Shown here piece by piece: positions 1 through 29,403 of a stretch of 64,000 nt of DNA. A program made the position numbers and the translations under genes. The stretch is from Adineta ricciae (lineage: Eukaryota > Rotifera > Eurotatoria > Adinetida > Adinetidae): positions 34,738 to 98,737 of the forward strand of contig CAJNOJ010000339.1 of NCBI GenBank assembly GCA_905250025.1. Reading direction: 5' to 3'. Under the pieces are notes generated by a model. The model made no database searches, was not told the DNA's origin, and saw nothing but the letters and a program-made list of their open reading frames with translations. The stretch's first letter is position 1. Each line of letters starts with the position of its first letter.

Positions 1-2336
<2,336 letters not shown>

Positions 2337-2807
2337 CTAATTGTGTAATCTCAACTCATTGTGTAGAATCATCATGAGTTGTGAGCCCTTTTCAGATTAC
2401 TTTGAATAAATATTCTGATCTAGAATGAAACTTGAAAGTCTAACATCAGGTTTTGGATAAGTCGGAAATTTCCGTCTACTTATTTATTTATTTATTTGGG
2501 CTTTTTTCGTTATTCTTATGAAATTCTTTACAACTAACTCCATCTATACCGAGCAAGCTGCTAGCAAGTTTTTTTTTCTTTCTGACAAATGAACGCATTT
2601 TACACCTGATGGCAGGCGGTAGAATTGGAAAATAAATTGTAAAAAGATTTAGTTATGTTAATTGGCGCCATCTGACGAATTGTCAAACGAATATATATAG
2701 TTATAAGTGTTGTTTTCTTATTTTTCTGTACTCTCCTTCCATACCATAGGCAACGATCAACGAGAGCAAAAGCAAAGCCCATTTCGTTCTACTCATTCAT
2801 AATAGAA
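2337..2807. other. Divergent intergenic region between USP7 and ADA
   Basis: The 471 bp presumably hold both promoters. A short TATT tandem tract lies near 2480-2500 and a TATATA stretch near 2690-2700. No gene is seen. Confidence 0.5.
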
Positions 2808-4462
2808 ATGAGTCAAACAACAGCAGAGAATCAAGAAGATAAAGCATTACCGGGAACATTAATTCAACCTGTTTCCGATATTTTGGCTCACGATGAACAT
2901 TCTGACCATCATCTCCATCATTATCATCATCGTTATTCACTCAGCTACGCTCCAGCTTCATTAGTTGAGGTAAGATTTCCCTCTATCAAACTAATATACT
3001 GACGCTATGACTTTGACCATCCAGCTTCATATTCATCTCGACGGATCTTTTCGTCATACAACATTATTCGAATTGGCACAAGACAAAGGTGGAAGATCTA
3101 TTCGATTCTCTTTCATCAAGCAGAATAATCCTTTCTCTTCTAGGCATTCAGCTCCCAAATGGAATGGAAACAACGTTAGAAAATTTCATGCCGTAATCTG
3201 ATCTTGTTTTTGTTTTGTATTATCGCTTAGAACAAAATATCTTTATCTATACTAGATACATTTGTATTCAATCAGCGTGTCGATCGCTTGCTGAATTTCT
3301 CGAGAAATTTCCTTTCTTCACACCGATTGTTGCGGGAGATAGTGACGCACTCGAACGTGTCGCATACGAATTCGTCGAAGATCAGGCAATTCAAGGTGTA
3401 CTCTACACCGAAACACGATACAATCCACATTATTTTACTGCTGATAAACTCACACCGGAGCAGGTTCGAATTCGATGAATAGAAAAGACAAAAAAAAAGT
3501 GAGACGTTTTGCTTATTTGGTTCCATAGGTCGTTCAGGCAATAAATAAAGGTCTTCATCGTGGAATCAAAGAGTTTTCGGTTGACGTTCGAACGATTTTA
3601 TGTTGTATACGACAACATCCCGAATGGTACGTTTGAAATTCGAGATACACCTGTTTCACTTTCCCTCCATTGATAACTTATCTCAAATACTATTGATGTA
3701 TTTGATAACATACACACCTATTCACACTCGATGAATCAAAGAAAACTATTTTAATTAAATTTCCTCTACAGGTCAATGGAAGTTGTTGATTTAGCAGAAA
3801 AATATCGTTCAGCAGGTGTAGTTGGCATTGATATCGCTGGTGACGAGCACAATTATCCAATAGCTCCCCATGTACCTGCATTTAAACGTGCTCAACAATT
3901 GGGAATCCATCGTACAGTCCATGCAGGTGAAACAGGTTCAGCTGAATCTGTTCGCGAAGCAATTGAACTCTGTCACGCTGAACGCATTGGTCACGGTTAT
4001 GCCATCATCGACGATCCATCTGTGTATAATCTCGTTCGTCATCATGATATTCATCTAGAATGTTGTTTAACGTCTTCCATTCAAACAAATGCCATCGCTA
4101 AATACATTCCGCAAGATAGCGAAATGAGCGAGAAACACTTCGTTATCAATGGTCACGAAACAAAAACCAAATTACATTCGCACGTTCGCTCAAGAAAAGA
4201 GATCTGGCATCCGATTCATCATTTCGCTCGTGATAGCTTGAATTTTTCTTTGTCATGTGACGATCCATCGGTTTTACAGATAACGAATGAACATGAAAAC
4301 GAACATGCACTCTCAGATTTGAAGTTATCACCTGCACAATTAACGCAATGCGTGTTCAATGCAGCTCGTTCCACATTTTTGAATGATCAAGAGCAGAAAA
4401 TCTTAATTCGCCGTTTACTATCGAATTATATTCCGCATCAAGTCCGGGAAAAACATATGTAA
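2808..4462 (+). CDS. ADA: Adenosine deaminase (ADA1 family)
   Basis: Hydrolyses adenosine and deoxyadenosine to inosine forms in purine salvage. It has six exons. The zinc and catalytic motifs are present in order: HIHLDG (near 3030), the structural strand GVLYTETRYNPH, GIHRTVHAGETG (HAGE, near 3900-3935), ERIGHGYAI, and the terminal CDDPSV (near 4255-4270). Length and exon order fit the ADA1 subfamily rather than the secreted ADGF type, and no signal peptide is seen. Two oddities stand out. The first exon encodes a His-rich stretch (HDEHSDHHLHHYHHRY) ahead of the barrel. A basic insertion of about 25 residues (around 4140-4210) precedes the last metal-ligand strand. Splice sites at 2970, near 3090, near 3190, 3463, 3628 and before 3774 are GT-AG. 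Confidence 0.93.
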
Positions 4463-5463
4463 TCAGTAGTCTAGTATATCGATTTTAATCGTTGTACCTT
4501 GCGTAAAATTAATTCTTCAATAAAAGTAAATTCTAATCATATCTTTCGAAAGATCCCGACGAAAAAAAAACAGCATCTAGACTGTTTACACAATTCCAGG
4601 TGTATGACATGCACGACTATTTAAAGTATTTTTCATTTTCTTTTAAAATATGCCTATGAGTGTTGTGTTCTTTTCCTTTCAAATCATTCTAATTAATTTC
4701 ACACGCCAAAGAACTTTGCGCGATCGATGATGTCAATCACGCTTCTATCGGACGAGTGCTCTTCAATCAACAAGACTATTTTCGAAGTAATCTTGACGTA
4801 GAAAACTGTTACAGTCTGTAATTTCTTCTATTCGTCAAGCATTTTCTCTTCGTGAAATTCTTATGCAATTGTTGTAAGGAGATTTCATAAGCAAGTTTGC
4901 ATATGTCGAAATTATTTTTCTTGTATAAATGCATCCGTCAGTTTTAACCACAATTTTCAATTGTTACAGTACAAGTAAGAAATGTCAAATTCACGATAGA
5001 TGTCTCAGATGTGTATTGAACGACTGAATTGTGATTTGAACTGACTGTACAGCCAATAAAAAGTGTTTAATTGAGAATAAAGAGCAGAAGAAGAAGAAAA
5101 GGAAAAAATCGATTGATCGATCCGATCAGTCGAGTGCATAAAGAAACAAGAAATACAAAAAAAAAAGAGGAATTTTATTCAATTCTGTAAGTTACAAAGA
5201 CTTTTTTCAAAATGCATCTTGAAGGAATAGAAAGAGAAAAAAAAGCTAGGGACCATCATGCTCTGACGTGTATCTGCGCTGGCGAAGGAGAGCAGAAGGA
5301 GAAGAAAAAGAAAAGGAGTCTACTTCTGGCAATTCAGCATATTTCATTCTCAATTTATTTACTTGAAACATATGGAGAAATAAATAATCAATAAAAAATC
5401 GTATTTGTTTTTCGCTATTTTGCAGATTAATCATGTCAATTAAATCACTATTCGATTGAAGAT
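4463..5463. other. Intergenic region, 3' of ADA and 5' of orphan gene
   Basis: AT-rich DNA with an AATAAA-like signal near 4518 downstream of ADA. Purine-rich stretches (GAAGAAGAAG, near 5085) and a low-complexity Lys-rich 60-codon ORF at 5212-5394 look like non-coding leader. A TTTTGCAG acceptor-like site ends at 5425, 38 bp before the next start codon. Confidence 0.4.
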
Positions 5464-6854
5464 ATGTCAACAGCTGCTTATCGAAGCGCTCACTCATCAC
5501 GATCTTTTAATCGACAGCATCCTCGAAAATCATCAATTACTAATTCGATTCTCCCAAGCATGACAAACAATTCCGCAAAAACCGTTCGTCCACCTATTCC
5601 ACCCATCCGAGAATCATTGTCAACAAATGCAATTAGCCCATCGCAAACGTCTTCACCCGTTGTTTCATCACCCTCACTTCCTGTTAAGAAATTCGCTCTA
5701 CAAAATACAATTGAGAAGCAACCTTACACGTTCAGTAATCCTCCACGTGAACTCCAGAGACAGTCAATCCAAAATATGAAATATCTTCGCGATAAACGTT
5801 TGCGTCAACGTGTCTCATCCGCTCCCGACGAAAATTCTCGTCAGAATTCACCACGTTCAATTCTCAATCAACAAAAGCCATTATCAGCAAATGAATCAGC
5901 AACACCACGTTTACATGACGATAATCTCATTCCACCACTACCACTAAATCAATCAATCAAACGCGATGAACAACAAAAGACTTCATTAAATGCTCTACTG
6001 AAAGAACAAGAACGATCCAAAGTTCCTAAAGCCGTACAGAAACGACGGATCATTTTACTCTTTCGCCGTGTACCTCCCTCGTCCACGCCACCCGTCCTAT
6101 CACCGAGACAACAACCGAATTCGTCCCCAGACAAACAGGAGAAAATCTCAAATGATGTTCTTCAGCAAGATAAGAAATTAATCGATGACCTTCACCATCC
6201 GACAAATAATCAAAGTAAATATAGACGATTACTTTTTTGACAAAAGACAATCGAGTAATTGTTTTCTTCTTTTTAGCATCTTCAACACCAGACTCGTACC
6301 CTAATGATCCATTCTACGGTTTCGATCAAGCGGAAATTGCTGATTCGAAGCAAATAGCTGCTATACTTGCTAATATGCAATCATTAGACGAATGGATACC
6401 GAACGCAGCCAATGGCGGCACATCTCCCCGACACCAACACAAAAGTTTTGATCCGAAAAAATACGAATACGTTGCAAATAGCTCCTTCGATACAGCAACA
6501 TTCAAACTATCGCCTCGCACCTTGAAACCTGCCGAGGACCTCGCAGCACGTTCGCGATTCTCGCAAAACTATCGCTACGAAATGCTTTCGAGTGCCAATG
6601 CACAGATTCCGCCATTGATGGCGTCCATCGTAGCAGAAAATAATAGTACAATGGGCACAGGAAGTAGTAACGATAAAACATATACATTCCGACTCAATCC
6701 CACAGCTACAATGAAAAAACACGGTTCACTCGATGATTTGGAATCAATTTCATCGAACATGGATGGGGAACAAGTTCAGTTATGTTTCGATGAAATACTT
6801 AGATGCTTTTACGATCCTTACACGGGCAACTATTATGAAATAACGTCTGCTTAA
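5464..6854 (+). CDS. Orphan Ser/Pro-rich protein (about 442 aa)
   Basis: I do not recognise this gene. It has two exons, 5464-6214 and 6277-6854, joined in frame across a 62-bp GT-AG intron. The first two thirds are Ser/Pro/Gln-rich and basic, with PPIPPI-like proline motifs and many possible phosphorylation sites, and are probably disordered. The last third is more ordered, with an aromatic acidic segment (DSYPNDPFYGFDQAE) and a C-terminal end (CFYDPYTGNYYEI) that looks like a conserved short motif. There is no signal peptide or membrane segment. The balanced composition and in-frame splice support a real gene; function is unknown. Confidence 0.7.
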
Positions 6855-8792
6855 CTAATGCATTGAGATTAGTCTCTCTGATCGATTCTTAAAACCACTT
6901 CTCAGACACTTGGTCTTCCAGAACTAGACATTTGCAACATTGAACTGCACTTTTTGTTGCTTTAGTTTTCGCAGTAATACTGATTTTATTTTTCTTAGCG
7001 TATTTTGCCCTCTCTCTCTCTCTTGTACTCGTTTGAATGAGCTATTTATGAAAATGTTTTTCTGTAACAGTGGTGTCGCACAAATACGCCATATATATCC
7101 ATTTGAAATTCTTTCTCATTTCGATATATATATAACCTGTTTCCTTTCCTTCTCTCGATGTCTGATATACATATTCATGTTTCGTTCATATCCATGCATA
7201 TATAAAATAGAACGAGCGTGCGAAGAACACACTCACACGTACAAAAACTATTCGTTTTCATCGACGCGTCCTGAAGAACGCCAACAAGCTCGAAGATCGG
7301 AAACCAGTAACACACCAAAAAATGAATAATGATCGATCTATTTCGTTCTATTCGCGTTTTTTTTTCTCCTCTTCTTTATCTAACCGATGTGATAAGAGAG
7401 AAACAACACAGAACTTCTAATCTCTCTTTCGGTTACTTTTCGTTCGTTTGTTGTGTCGATGCTTATCGATTCTAAATCCCTCTTATTTGTTTTGGCGATT
7501 GAACAACAACTCAATAGACATACGTAGACATCGACTGGCCATTTACTAAATCGAATTTCTCTTTCTTTTAGAGTTTCAACTAAGAGAACAGTGATCGATG
7601 TGACATTTAAGACGATATCGAAAAAGAAGAAAGAATCCAACTACATTTCGTATTTGTTTTGGCCGAAAAACGATCAAAAAAGACACTTTCTTCTTCGTCT
7701 CCTTCTTCTCATCGTCTGCCACTTTCTTCAATTTGTGTTAGTTTTCTTTTTATTCCGTTAAGATTCGTTAGATTGACATTAGAAGTACATCCTTTGTCCC
7801 TCTCTTGAGAAGCAAAAGAGAGGAAAGAAGAAAATTCATGCACGAGAAGAGAAAGTAGACATCATTATTATCATCATCATCAAGAATTGTTGCGTGTACA
7901 GGCGCGCAAGGGAAAGAGAGTAAGTGCTGATGTGTTAACATCATTACACTTGTCTATGTGTCGAACGGCATCAACATCGAACGTTGCTGCCAACAGCAAC
8001 GATGTCGTACATAACTGAGAAGTGTGAGAGAACAAGAAACAGGGGTAAGATGGAGAAGTTATGTGCATCTTTTTGATGAAGAATGATCCGATTTCAAAAT
8101 GAAAACAGCTGTTTGAAGCTTGATTTTGAGACGCTTATCAATCGATCGGTGGTCGATATAGTATAAAGATGATTTGCGTATGAAAGAAAAAAAAATGAGA
8201 GACGATGAAGGAGAAACATGTTATAGGAAGGAAAAAAGTCAGATGAGATCTGAGAACAAGAAGTGAGCACTAGCGTTCTTCTCGTTGATCGATGCTAGTG
8301 TATGACATATCCATCATCTATCTATAATTGTATCCATATACGCTCTACCTCTGCCCGTATTTTTCTCTCTCGTCATAAGCGTGTACACATTTGGTAATCA
8401 CAACGTAATCATATTCTCGGCAATGGCTAGTGTCAAGGCAAAAGAATCTATCAATATAGATTCGCACTTCACTTTTATACAACGTTTGCCTTGCTCATAA
8501 TATTGGTGGCATTTCTTTCGGTTTTTTTTACGTGGATTGTTTACTTACGAATGAATAGATGAAGAAAAAGGAAAAAGTTAATGTCTCGATTGTCATTTTA
8601 GATGTTAACTAGTGACATTAACAACAATTTCAACATTGATATCGTCTTATGTAAGTTAATAACTAATTATTGAAAGAATTCTTCTTAACCTTTTCCTAAT
8701 GATGACATATCACGACTTTTTGTTTAGATTCCAAATATCTCTATTAAAATCGAACATTGACAATCGAGACAACGACACTTGAAAGTCAACGA
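6855..8792. other. Gene-free region upstream of the MAGI gene
   Basis: About 1.9 kb of AT-rich, pyrimidine/purine-biased DNA with a CT tract near 7010-7022, TATATA stretches near 7090-7130 and many GAAGAA/TTCTTC runs. Short ORFs here are low complexity. It probably holds the 3' UTR of the orphan gene and the promoter and 5' UTR of MAGI. Confidence 0.4.
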
Positions 8793-24216
<15,424 letters not shown>

Positions 24217-24759
24217 CAAACGCAGTCTTATTGTCAACACACATCACGAATCGATGCAATTTCTTTCTATCTGTCTCAATTAAGAACTGTTCTATCGATT
24301 TTAGTTATTCAACTCTTTCTGAATGTACTATGGGAAAGACGACGTCAGCCGAAAGATTCTTTCTCTATAAAGTGTAAGGCTTCAAATCTATTTCAATGCT
24401 TTAATCTTCTCCATCCTTAAGCAATTTTTTTGCAAAAATCTCTTTAGTTATTTATTTAAGTAATGAGTCTTAATTGTTCTCCTTCGTGATGATTAGATCT
24501 GTTGTGTTTTCAATATTTTTTTGCATTTGTTATTGTTTCACTTCAATTAATTTTGTTACGAATGACCAAAACAAAATTAAACAAAGACAAAAGAATAAAG
24601 AAAAATCATAAATGATTCGTTAAAAGAAACTTCGCTTCTATTGTTTTAATTACTATAATATGAATCAGCTTGCGACATATCTGAGATGTGAATGAACAGC
24701 AGGAAAGAAGGTTTGAAAGAATAAAGCGCCGAGGAATATGTTAAGTTCGCTAGTTTGAA
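24217..24759. other. Intergenic region after the EF-1alpha array
   Basis: 543 bp, AT-rich, with AATAAA near 24594. No gene is seen. Confidence 0.4.
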
Positions 24760-26704
24760 ATGCAATCATCAAATCTTCATCAATTGATGATAAATGGCAT
24801 AGTTTCTGTATCTCACATGACTGATGTAGATGTGCTGAAAAATGACTCTCAATCTGATAATTCAGTTCCAAAAGCAACAAATCTAAACGAAAATTTACTT
24901 ATGAACAGTTCCTTTACAAACGATGATCTCACTGCTTTACTACGATCAGCATTGACATCCGATACTGAATCTTTTCGTCGCGCCGTGCAGAATTTGAAAA
25001 TAACACATTATGAAACGTTTCGTCAAATAATCAATGAATTTGATGAGCATCGAAACACTCTCATATGGTATTTGTCTCTAGCTGATCTCTACGATCGTAT
25101 TGAAGCGTTGCATGAATGTGCATCGATAAATTTGAATCTTGACGTAAAAAACGGCAGATTGAATCAATGCGTTCTTCACTATGCTGTCGTCAATGCACAG
25201 AAAGAAAATATCCGAAAAATATTGAACATGGGCATTGACACTAATCTATCGGATCAATACAGTCGAACGGCTTGCCACTATATAGCACTATATGGAACGA
25301 AATACCGTAACGATATTGAAATAATGAAACTATTGACGGACTACGGTGCTTTGACGAAGTATGTTTTTTTCTGAAGATTAAGATATTGAAAACTCTCTGT
25401 GAAAAGTCTAGAAGATTTCTATCATCGAACAAGTTTACATTATGCAATTTTAACGGAAAACTACAACCTTGCGAAGTATCTTATAGGTCTACCGGAGATC
25501 AATGTTTGCATCAGAGATAAAGATGGTACATTCAGCGTTCGTTCCCTTTGATAGCTTCTATTACATTCAGCTTTTGAAGGTTATACTCCACTTTGTCATT
25601 TATGCGCGCAAATTCTCAATTTATCCGAGAGTTCTCTAACAACAAATCAATTTACGGACATTGTAGAATGTGTCATCACAATCACAAATCGATGCTCATC
25701 TAAGGAGCTTATTTTCAATAATTGTCACATTGTCAAAAATGGACAAATCAATGCAAATCTCCTACTGCACATTTATCACAGATTGTCTGACCTTGAAATG
25801 CCGTCGTCACTGATTGACTTATTCCATCGTCTTCAGATAATTATTATTGGTACTGATCAAGATCATCGTTTGTTTGTGCAATATCTCTGCAAAACTCATT
25901 CTTGGCAATCAGCAGTACTTGCCTTATGTAATACACATAATGTTGACGTATCGAATGCACTTATTGAATTCATTGCTCATGATCCATGTACGGTATTGAT
26001 GAATAACATCTCTCCATTATCGGATGTATCAATAGTTTTGACGTTAATCTATTATGCCTTGTCAATGGGCACGAAAGTGTTACGAAATATTGTGCCTATA
26101 TGTGAATATCGTATTGGAGATGAAATGAGGATGGGAAATGTGAATTTACACACCACATATGTAGCATTTATTTACACGTGTATATGTTATGCGAGCTTTC
26201 GGGTGTTTTCACTAAAGCATCTATGTCGTCGATGTGTTCGTAATTGTTTTCAATCAAATATTATTGATAAAGTAGAAGAATGTTGGAAACTATCATCTAA
26301 ACTTCGTGATTACTTACAAATCTGTGAACTTCAACTGATTTACTCGAAATTTGATAATCTTTCATGCGTAGTCAATCTTATTGAACAATTGGTCAGTTAT
26401 GCTCATCATAAGATGTAGAATATCCCTTTTGATCTTCTAGTGCAACATTCATTGTATGCATTACACTCCTGTCGAGTCGGATTTGAACAAGATACTTGGA
26501 GAACAAAGTTTTGTTCAAAATCCATCGGTTGAACGTCTATCTGGATCAGAGATTACCAGTAAAACATCAACTAATTCAGCAGAATTGATTGTCCAAACGA
26601 ATTCATACATGTCAACAGAAGACTTTCAAACTGAACTAGCTGATATAAATGCCAAGTCGAAAGATATCGAAGAGATGATCGAGAGATTTCTATTAGACAA
26701 ATAA
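24760..26704 (+). CDS. Ankyrin-repeat protein with SOCS-box-like C-terminal region (ASB-like)
   Basis: Four exons (24760-25358, 25407-25525, 25571-26391, 26441-26704) splice in frame to 600 aa. Ankyrin-like repeats occupy roughly residues 110-270, with CVLHYAVVNAQKENI, TACHYIALYG and RTSLHYAILTENYNLA. Near residues 460-500, SLKHLCRRCVRN resembles a SOCS BC-box (Elongin C contact), followed by LSSKLRDYL like a Cul5 box. ASB proteins are substrate receptors of Cullin-5 ubiquitin ligases, so that role is inferred. The last exon adds 87 polar residues ending in a short coiled-coil-like stretch after the SOCS box, which is unusual because SOCS boxes normally end the protein. If the 49-bp intron at 26392-26440 is retained, translation stops at 26418. 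Confidence 0.72.
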
Positions 26705-26775
26705 ACTAAGATTATAATTCGCTCATAAAATCTCCAATCGCTTGTTAAAAATTCATGAATGAATCATCGTTTTTC

Positions 26776-26804
26776 AAGGGGGTGCAGTCAGCACAACCCC
26801 CCTT
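26776..26804. repeat. G/C-rich imperfect hairpin upstream of SOD1
   Basis: AAGGGGG (26776-26782) pairs with CCCCCTT (26798-26804), and the adjacent TGC and GCA extend the stem across a CAAC bulge to a five-base loop AGTCA. It stands out in AT-rich DNA, about 110 bp before the SOD1 start. Confidence 0.6.
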
Positions 26805-26915
26805 CTGTTCTGTTTCTTTTGATGTGATACTGCGTGCGCTTTATATGGTCTATCTTTAACTTAATTTCTTTCAAATTTTAGACTTACATTTCAAATTAGC
26901 ACCAAAAGTAAAAAC

Positions 26916-27593
26916 ATGAGTATCACACGAGCTAAAGCTGTCTTAATCGGCGACGAAGTTCACGTTGCTGGTAATAAAGATCAATGGGGTCGAGGCGGAG
27001 CAACATCTAGTGACGGACAAGCCAGTACTACAGCAGGTTCATCTAAGAAACCAGTCTATGGTGTGATTGAATTTGAGCAACAAGGTGACACTGTCGTTGT
27101 CACAGGAAAAATCGAAGGACTTGGAGAGAATAGTCAACATGGTTTCCATATTCATGAGTTTGGTGATGTTAGCAATGTAAGTTCGTTCTCATCATCTCAT
27201 GACCTACATATATTCTCGAATTGGTCTCGATAGGGTTGTACATCTGCCGGTGCACATTTCAATCCACATAAAAAACAACATGCTGGTCCAGACGATGCTG
27301 ACAGGTATAGGCGAATGCAGAATCTGTTCTGTTATTTGTTGTACTTCCTTTGTAGACATGTTGGTGACTTAGGAAATGTCCAAACTGACGGTAGTGGCGT
27401 CGTTAATGTCAACATTAAAGACAAAATGATTTCTCTCAATGGTGAACATTCAATTCTCGGCCGTTGCTTGGTCGTTCACGAAAAAGCCGATGACTTAGGT
27501 CGAGGTGATAACGAAGAATCGAAGAAAACCGGCAATGCTGGCAAACGCTTAGCATGCGGTATCATTGGTACAGTCAATCCCGAAAAAAAGTAA
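26916..27593 (+). CDS. SOD1: Cu/Zn superoxide dismutase
   Basis: Converts superoxide to hydrogen peroxide and oxygen. Exons 26916-27176, 27234-27304 and 27356-27593 encode 189 aa, against about 153 for cytosolic SOD1. The metal site is complete: [10 protein letters not shown] (two copper His), [13 protein letters not shown] (bridging His and zinc His), HVGDLGN (zinc His and Asp) and [12 protein letters not shown] (last copper His). The disulfide partners are probably the Cys of GCTSAGAH and that of LACGIIG. No signal peptide is visible, so it should be cytosolic. The extra length is an insertion of about 27 residues near residues 18-46 (Gly/Ser/Thr-rich, [10 protein letters not shown]...), at the position of the first beta hairpin. 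An acceptor-like AAATTTTAG lies 34 bp upstream of the ATG. Confidence 0.95.
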
Positions 27594-28047
27594 TACAATT
27601 ACATCGACAATCGATTCGATCAAAATTAGCCTAGATTCTTTTTCTTTTGCGAATTGTTTGTACGTTGTTCTTTTTATCTTCGTTGTATTTCATTTTTAAT
27701 ATACACGCTAACTACGTTCTGTCCTTTCCTGGTGATAGTATACTCGAAAAAAAAACAAGCAATAAACATGCGTTCCAAAATGCAAAAGAGAAAAAAGCCT
27801 CGAGCATATCGATTTGTTCTGCGTAGAACTACGCGTCCATCAGTAATTTATTTACATTACATGACCATTTTAGATTGGAATAAGTGCCTTTATTCCATTG
27901 GATGGGTAAAACATGGATTGCATCATAGAAACAGCTGAAAGAGTTGTGTGGAGAGACAAAAGAAATCGATTGATGAATGTTCACAATTCTGCCGAATTGA
28001 TCGTTTCTATTTTGTAGATAAACACCAAGAGAATTTCCAATTGACCC
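27594..28047. other. Spacer between SOD1 and its paralogue
   Basis: 454 bp with AATAAA at 27762-27767. TATTTTGTAG at 28008-28017 resembles a splice acceptor 30 bp before the next ATG. No gene is seen. Confidence 0.45.
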
Positions 28048-28551
28048 ATGCCGAGTCAACAAGATTCAGTCACAGTTCGAGCTGTATGCGTACTTAGAAA
28101 TGGTGAAAATAACAACATCCAAGGTGTCATTCATTTTGCTCAAATGATCGGCATTAATCAAATGAAAATCACTGGAGAATTACGGGGCTTACCAACGGAT
28201 CGAAAACTTACTTTTCGCGTACATGAATTTGGAGATTTGAGTACGGGTGTGACATCAACTGGCGGACGATTTAATCCAGATGTGAAATCGTCGAACCTAT
28301 CAAAAGATCCAACAAATAACAATGAGAATGAGTATGGTAATTTACAAATAAGTCCAGAAGGTCAAGCCAAAATCGATGTAATTGATAAACGTTTGACTTT
28401 ATTCGGTCCATCGTCGATTATTGGTCGATCAGTGGTTATAACAGATGAGAAAGAAGAAGATTTCACACGTGTTGATACTGAAGACAACAAAGGAACTGTG
28501 AGCAGTCCAACAAATCGTCTGGCTGCTGGTGTGATTGGCATTTGTCAATGA
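28048..28551 (+). CDS. SOD1-like protein lacking the metal ligands (putative pseudoenzyme)
   Basis: A 167-aa intronless ORF with the Cu/Zn SOD fold signature but almost no ligands. GFHIHEFGD of true SOD is here LTFRVHEFGD, keeping one copper His and replacing the other with Arg. The bridging-His motif GAHFNPH reads GGRFNPD. HVGDLGN reads EYGNLQI, losing zinc His and Asp. VVHEKADD reads VITDEKEED, losing the last copper His. The core (VIHFAQ, GELRGL, STGGRFNP, SIIGRSVVI, NRLAAGVIGI) is preserved with no stop or frameshift, so it looks maintained. It lies downstream of SOD1 on the same strand, as expected of a tandem duplicate. It cannot be an active dismutase; a regulatory or structural role is inference. 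The copper chaperone CCS is an alternative, but there is no MxCxxC domain. Confidence 0.8.
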   Translation: MPSQQDSVTVRAVCVLRNGENNNIQGVIHFAQMIGINQMKITGELRGLPTDRKLTFRVHEFGDLSTGVTSTGGRFNPDVKSSNLSKDPTNNNENEYGNLQISPEGQAKIDVIDKRLTLFGPSSIIGRSVVITDEKEEDFTRVDTEDNKGTVSSPTNRLAAGVIGICQ

Positions 28552-28676
28552 ATGATCTCACGATATAATTAGATACATTTCATAATTGTTTTTTTATGAA
28601 TAATGCATTCCGTCCAATTCAATTTTTTCTTTTAATTTTTTTTTAGATATATCAATCTTTTAGCAGATGACGTCTT

Positions 28677-29403
28677 CAGATAGAAACTCTCGCACACCAG
28701 CTGTATACCAATCTCGTACAGGTTCGATTGTTGAAAAATCTTTCGAAAGCTGACTGAATGATAACTTGTAGTTAATCGTTCAACTCGCGACCAAGATGAT
28801 GAAACAAAAGTACATCAAATTGTTCAACGTGCCCTTCATGAAATCACTCTTCTAAGTCCACAGAAACAAGCGGCTGTTGGTGGCCTATCGGGCATGTAAA
28901 TATCCTTATATACAGCATCGAATACTTACTAATTGTCTTGTACTGTTACAGAGCAGCTGGATACTGTTTTGCAAAAGCAAGTAAAGCCGTTGCATTCACT
29001 ATCGGTGCATCCGTTCTGGCATTAGCTGTAAGTGTCGATACGGAGTAACGAATCGACGTTGAAAGTTTCTTGCATTTAGATTGCTAAACAATCCGGTTAT
29101 GTCGATATTCATTTCGACCGAATTCGTGATACGGCACAGCAACAATTGAATCATCTTCAACGTGCAGCAATATCAACTCTTCCTCAATCGACGACTACGA
29201 ATATCGACGGAGAAGAAATCGAAACATTTCGTGATCAATCATCCTCAGCTGGTTTAATTGATCATGTAAGTCCGACTGATTTTCATCAAATTTCTCTCAT
29301 CAATCACTGCAATTGATTTCAGTTAAAAGATTTCGCAATAGCAAATTTGGCAATCACATCCTCATTCATCGGTGGTTTTCTTCTCGGTATCGCGTTCGAA
29401 TGA
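28677..29403 (+). CDS. FUNDC1: FUN14 domain-containing protein (FUNDC family)
   Basis: FUN14 proteins sit in the outer mitochondrial membrane; vertebrate FUNDC1 is a mitophagy receptor. Five short exons encode about 173 aa. Family landmarks are AAVGGLSG with the first membrane helix (FAKASKAVAFTIGASVLALA), the QSGYVDIHFDRI motif, an amphipathic linker, and a terminal helix with SSFIGGFLLGIAFE. The N-terminal tail is short and I see no good LC3-interacting YxxL motif, so the mitophagy role is not supported directly. It begins only 125 bp after the SOD-like stop codon, with a TTTTAGCAG acceptor-like sequence touching the ATG. Confidence 0.87.
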
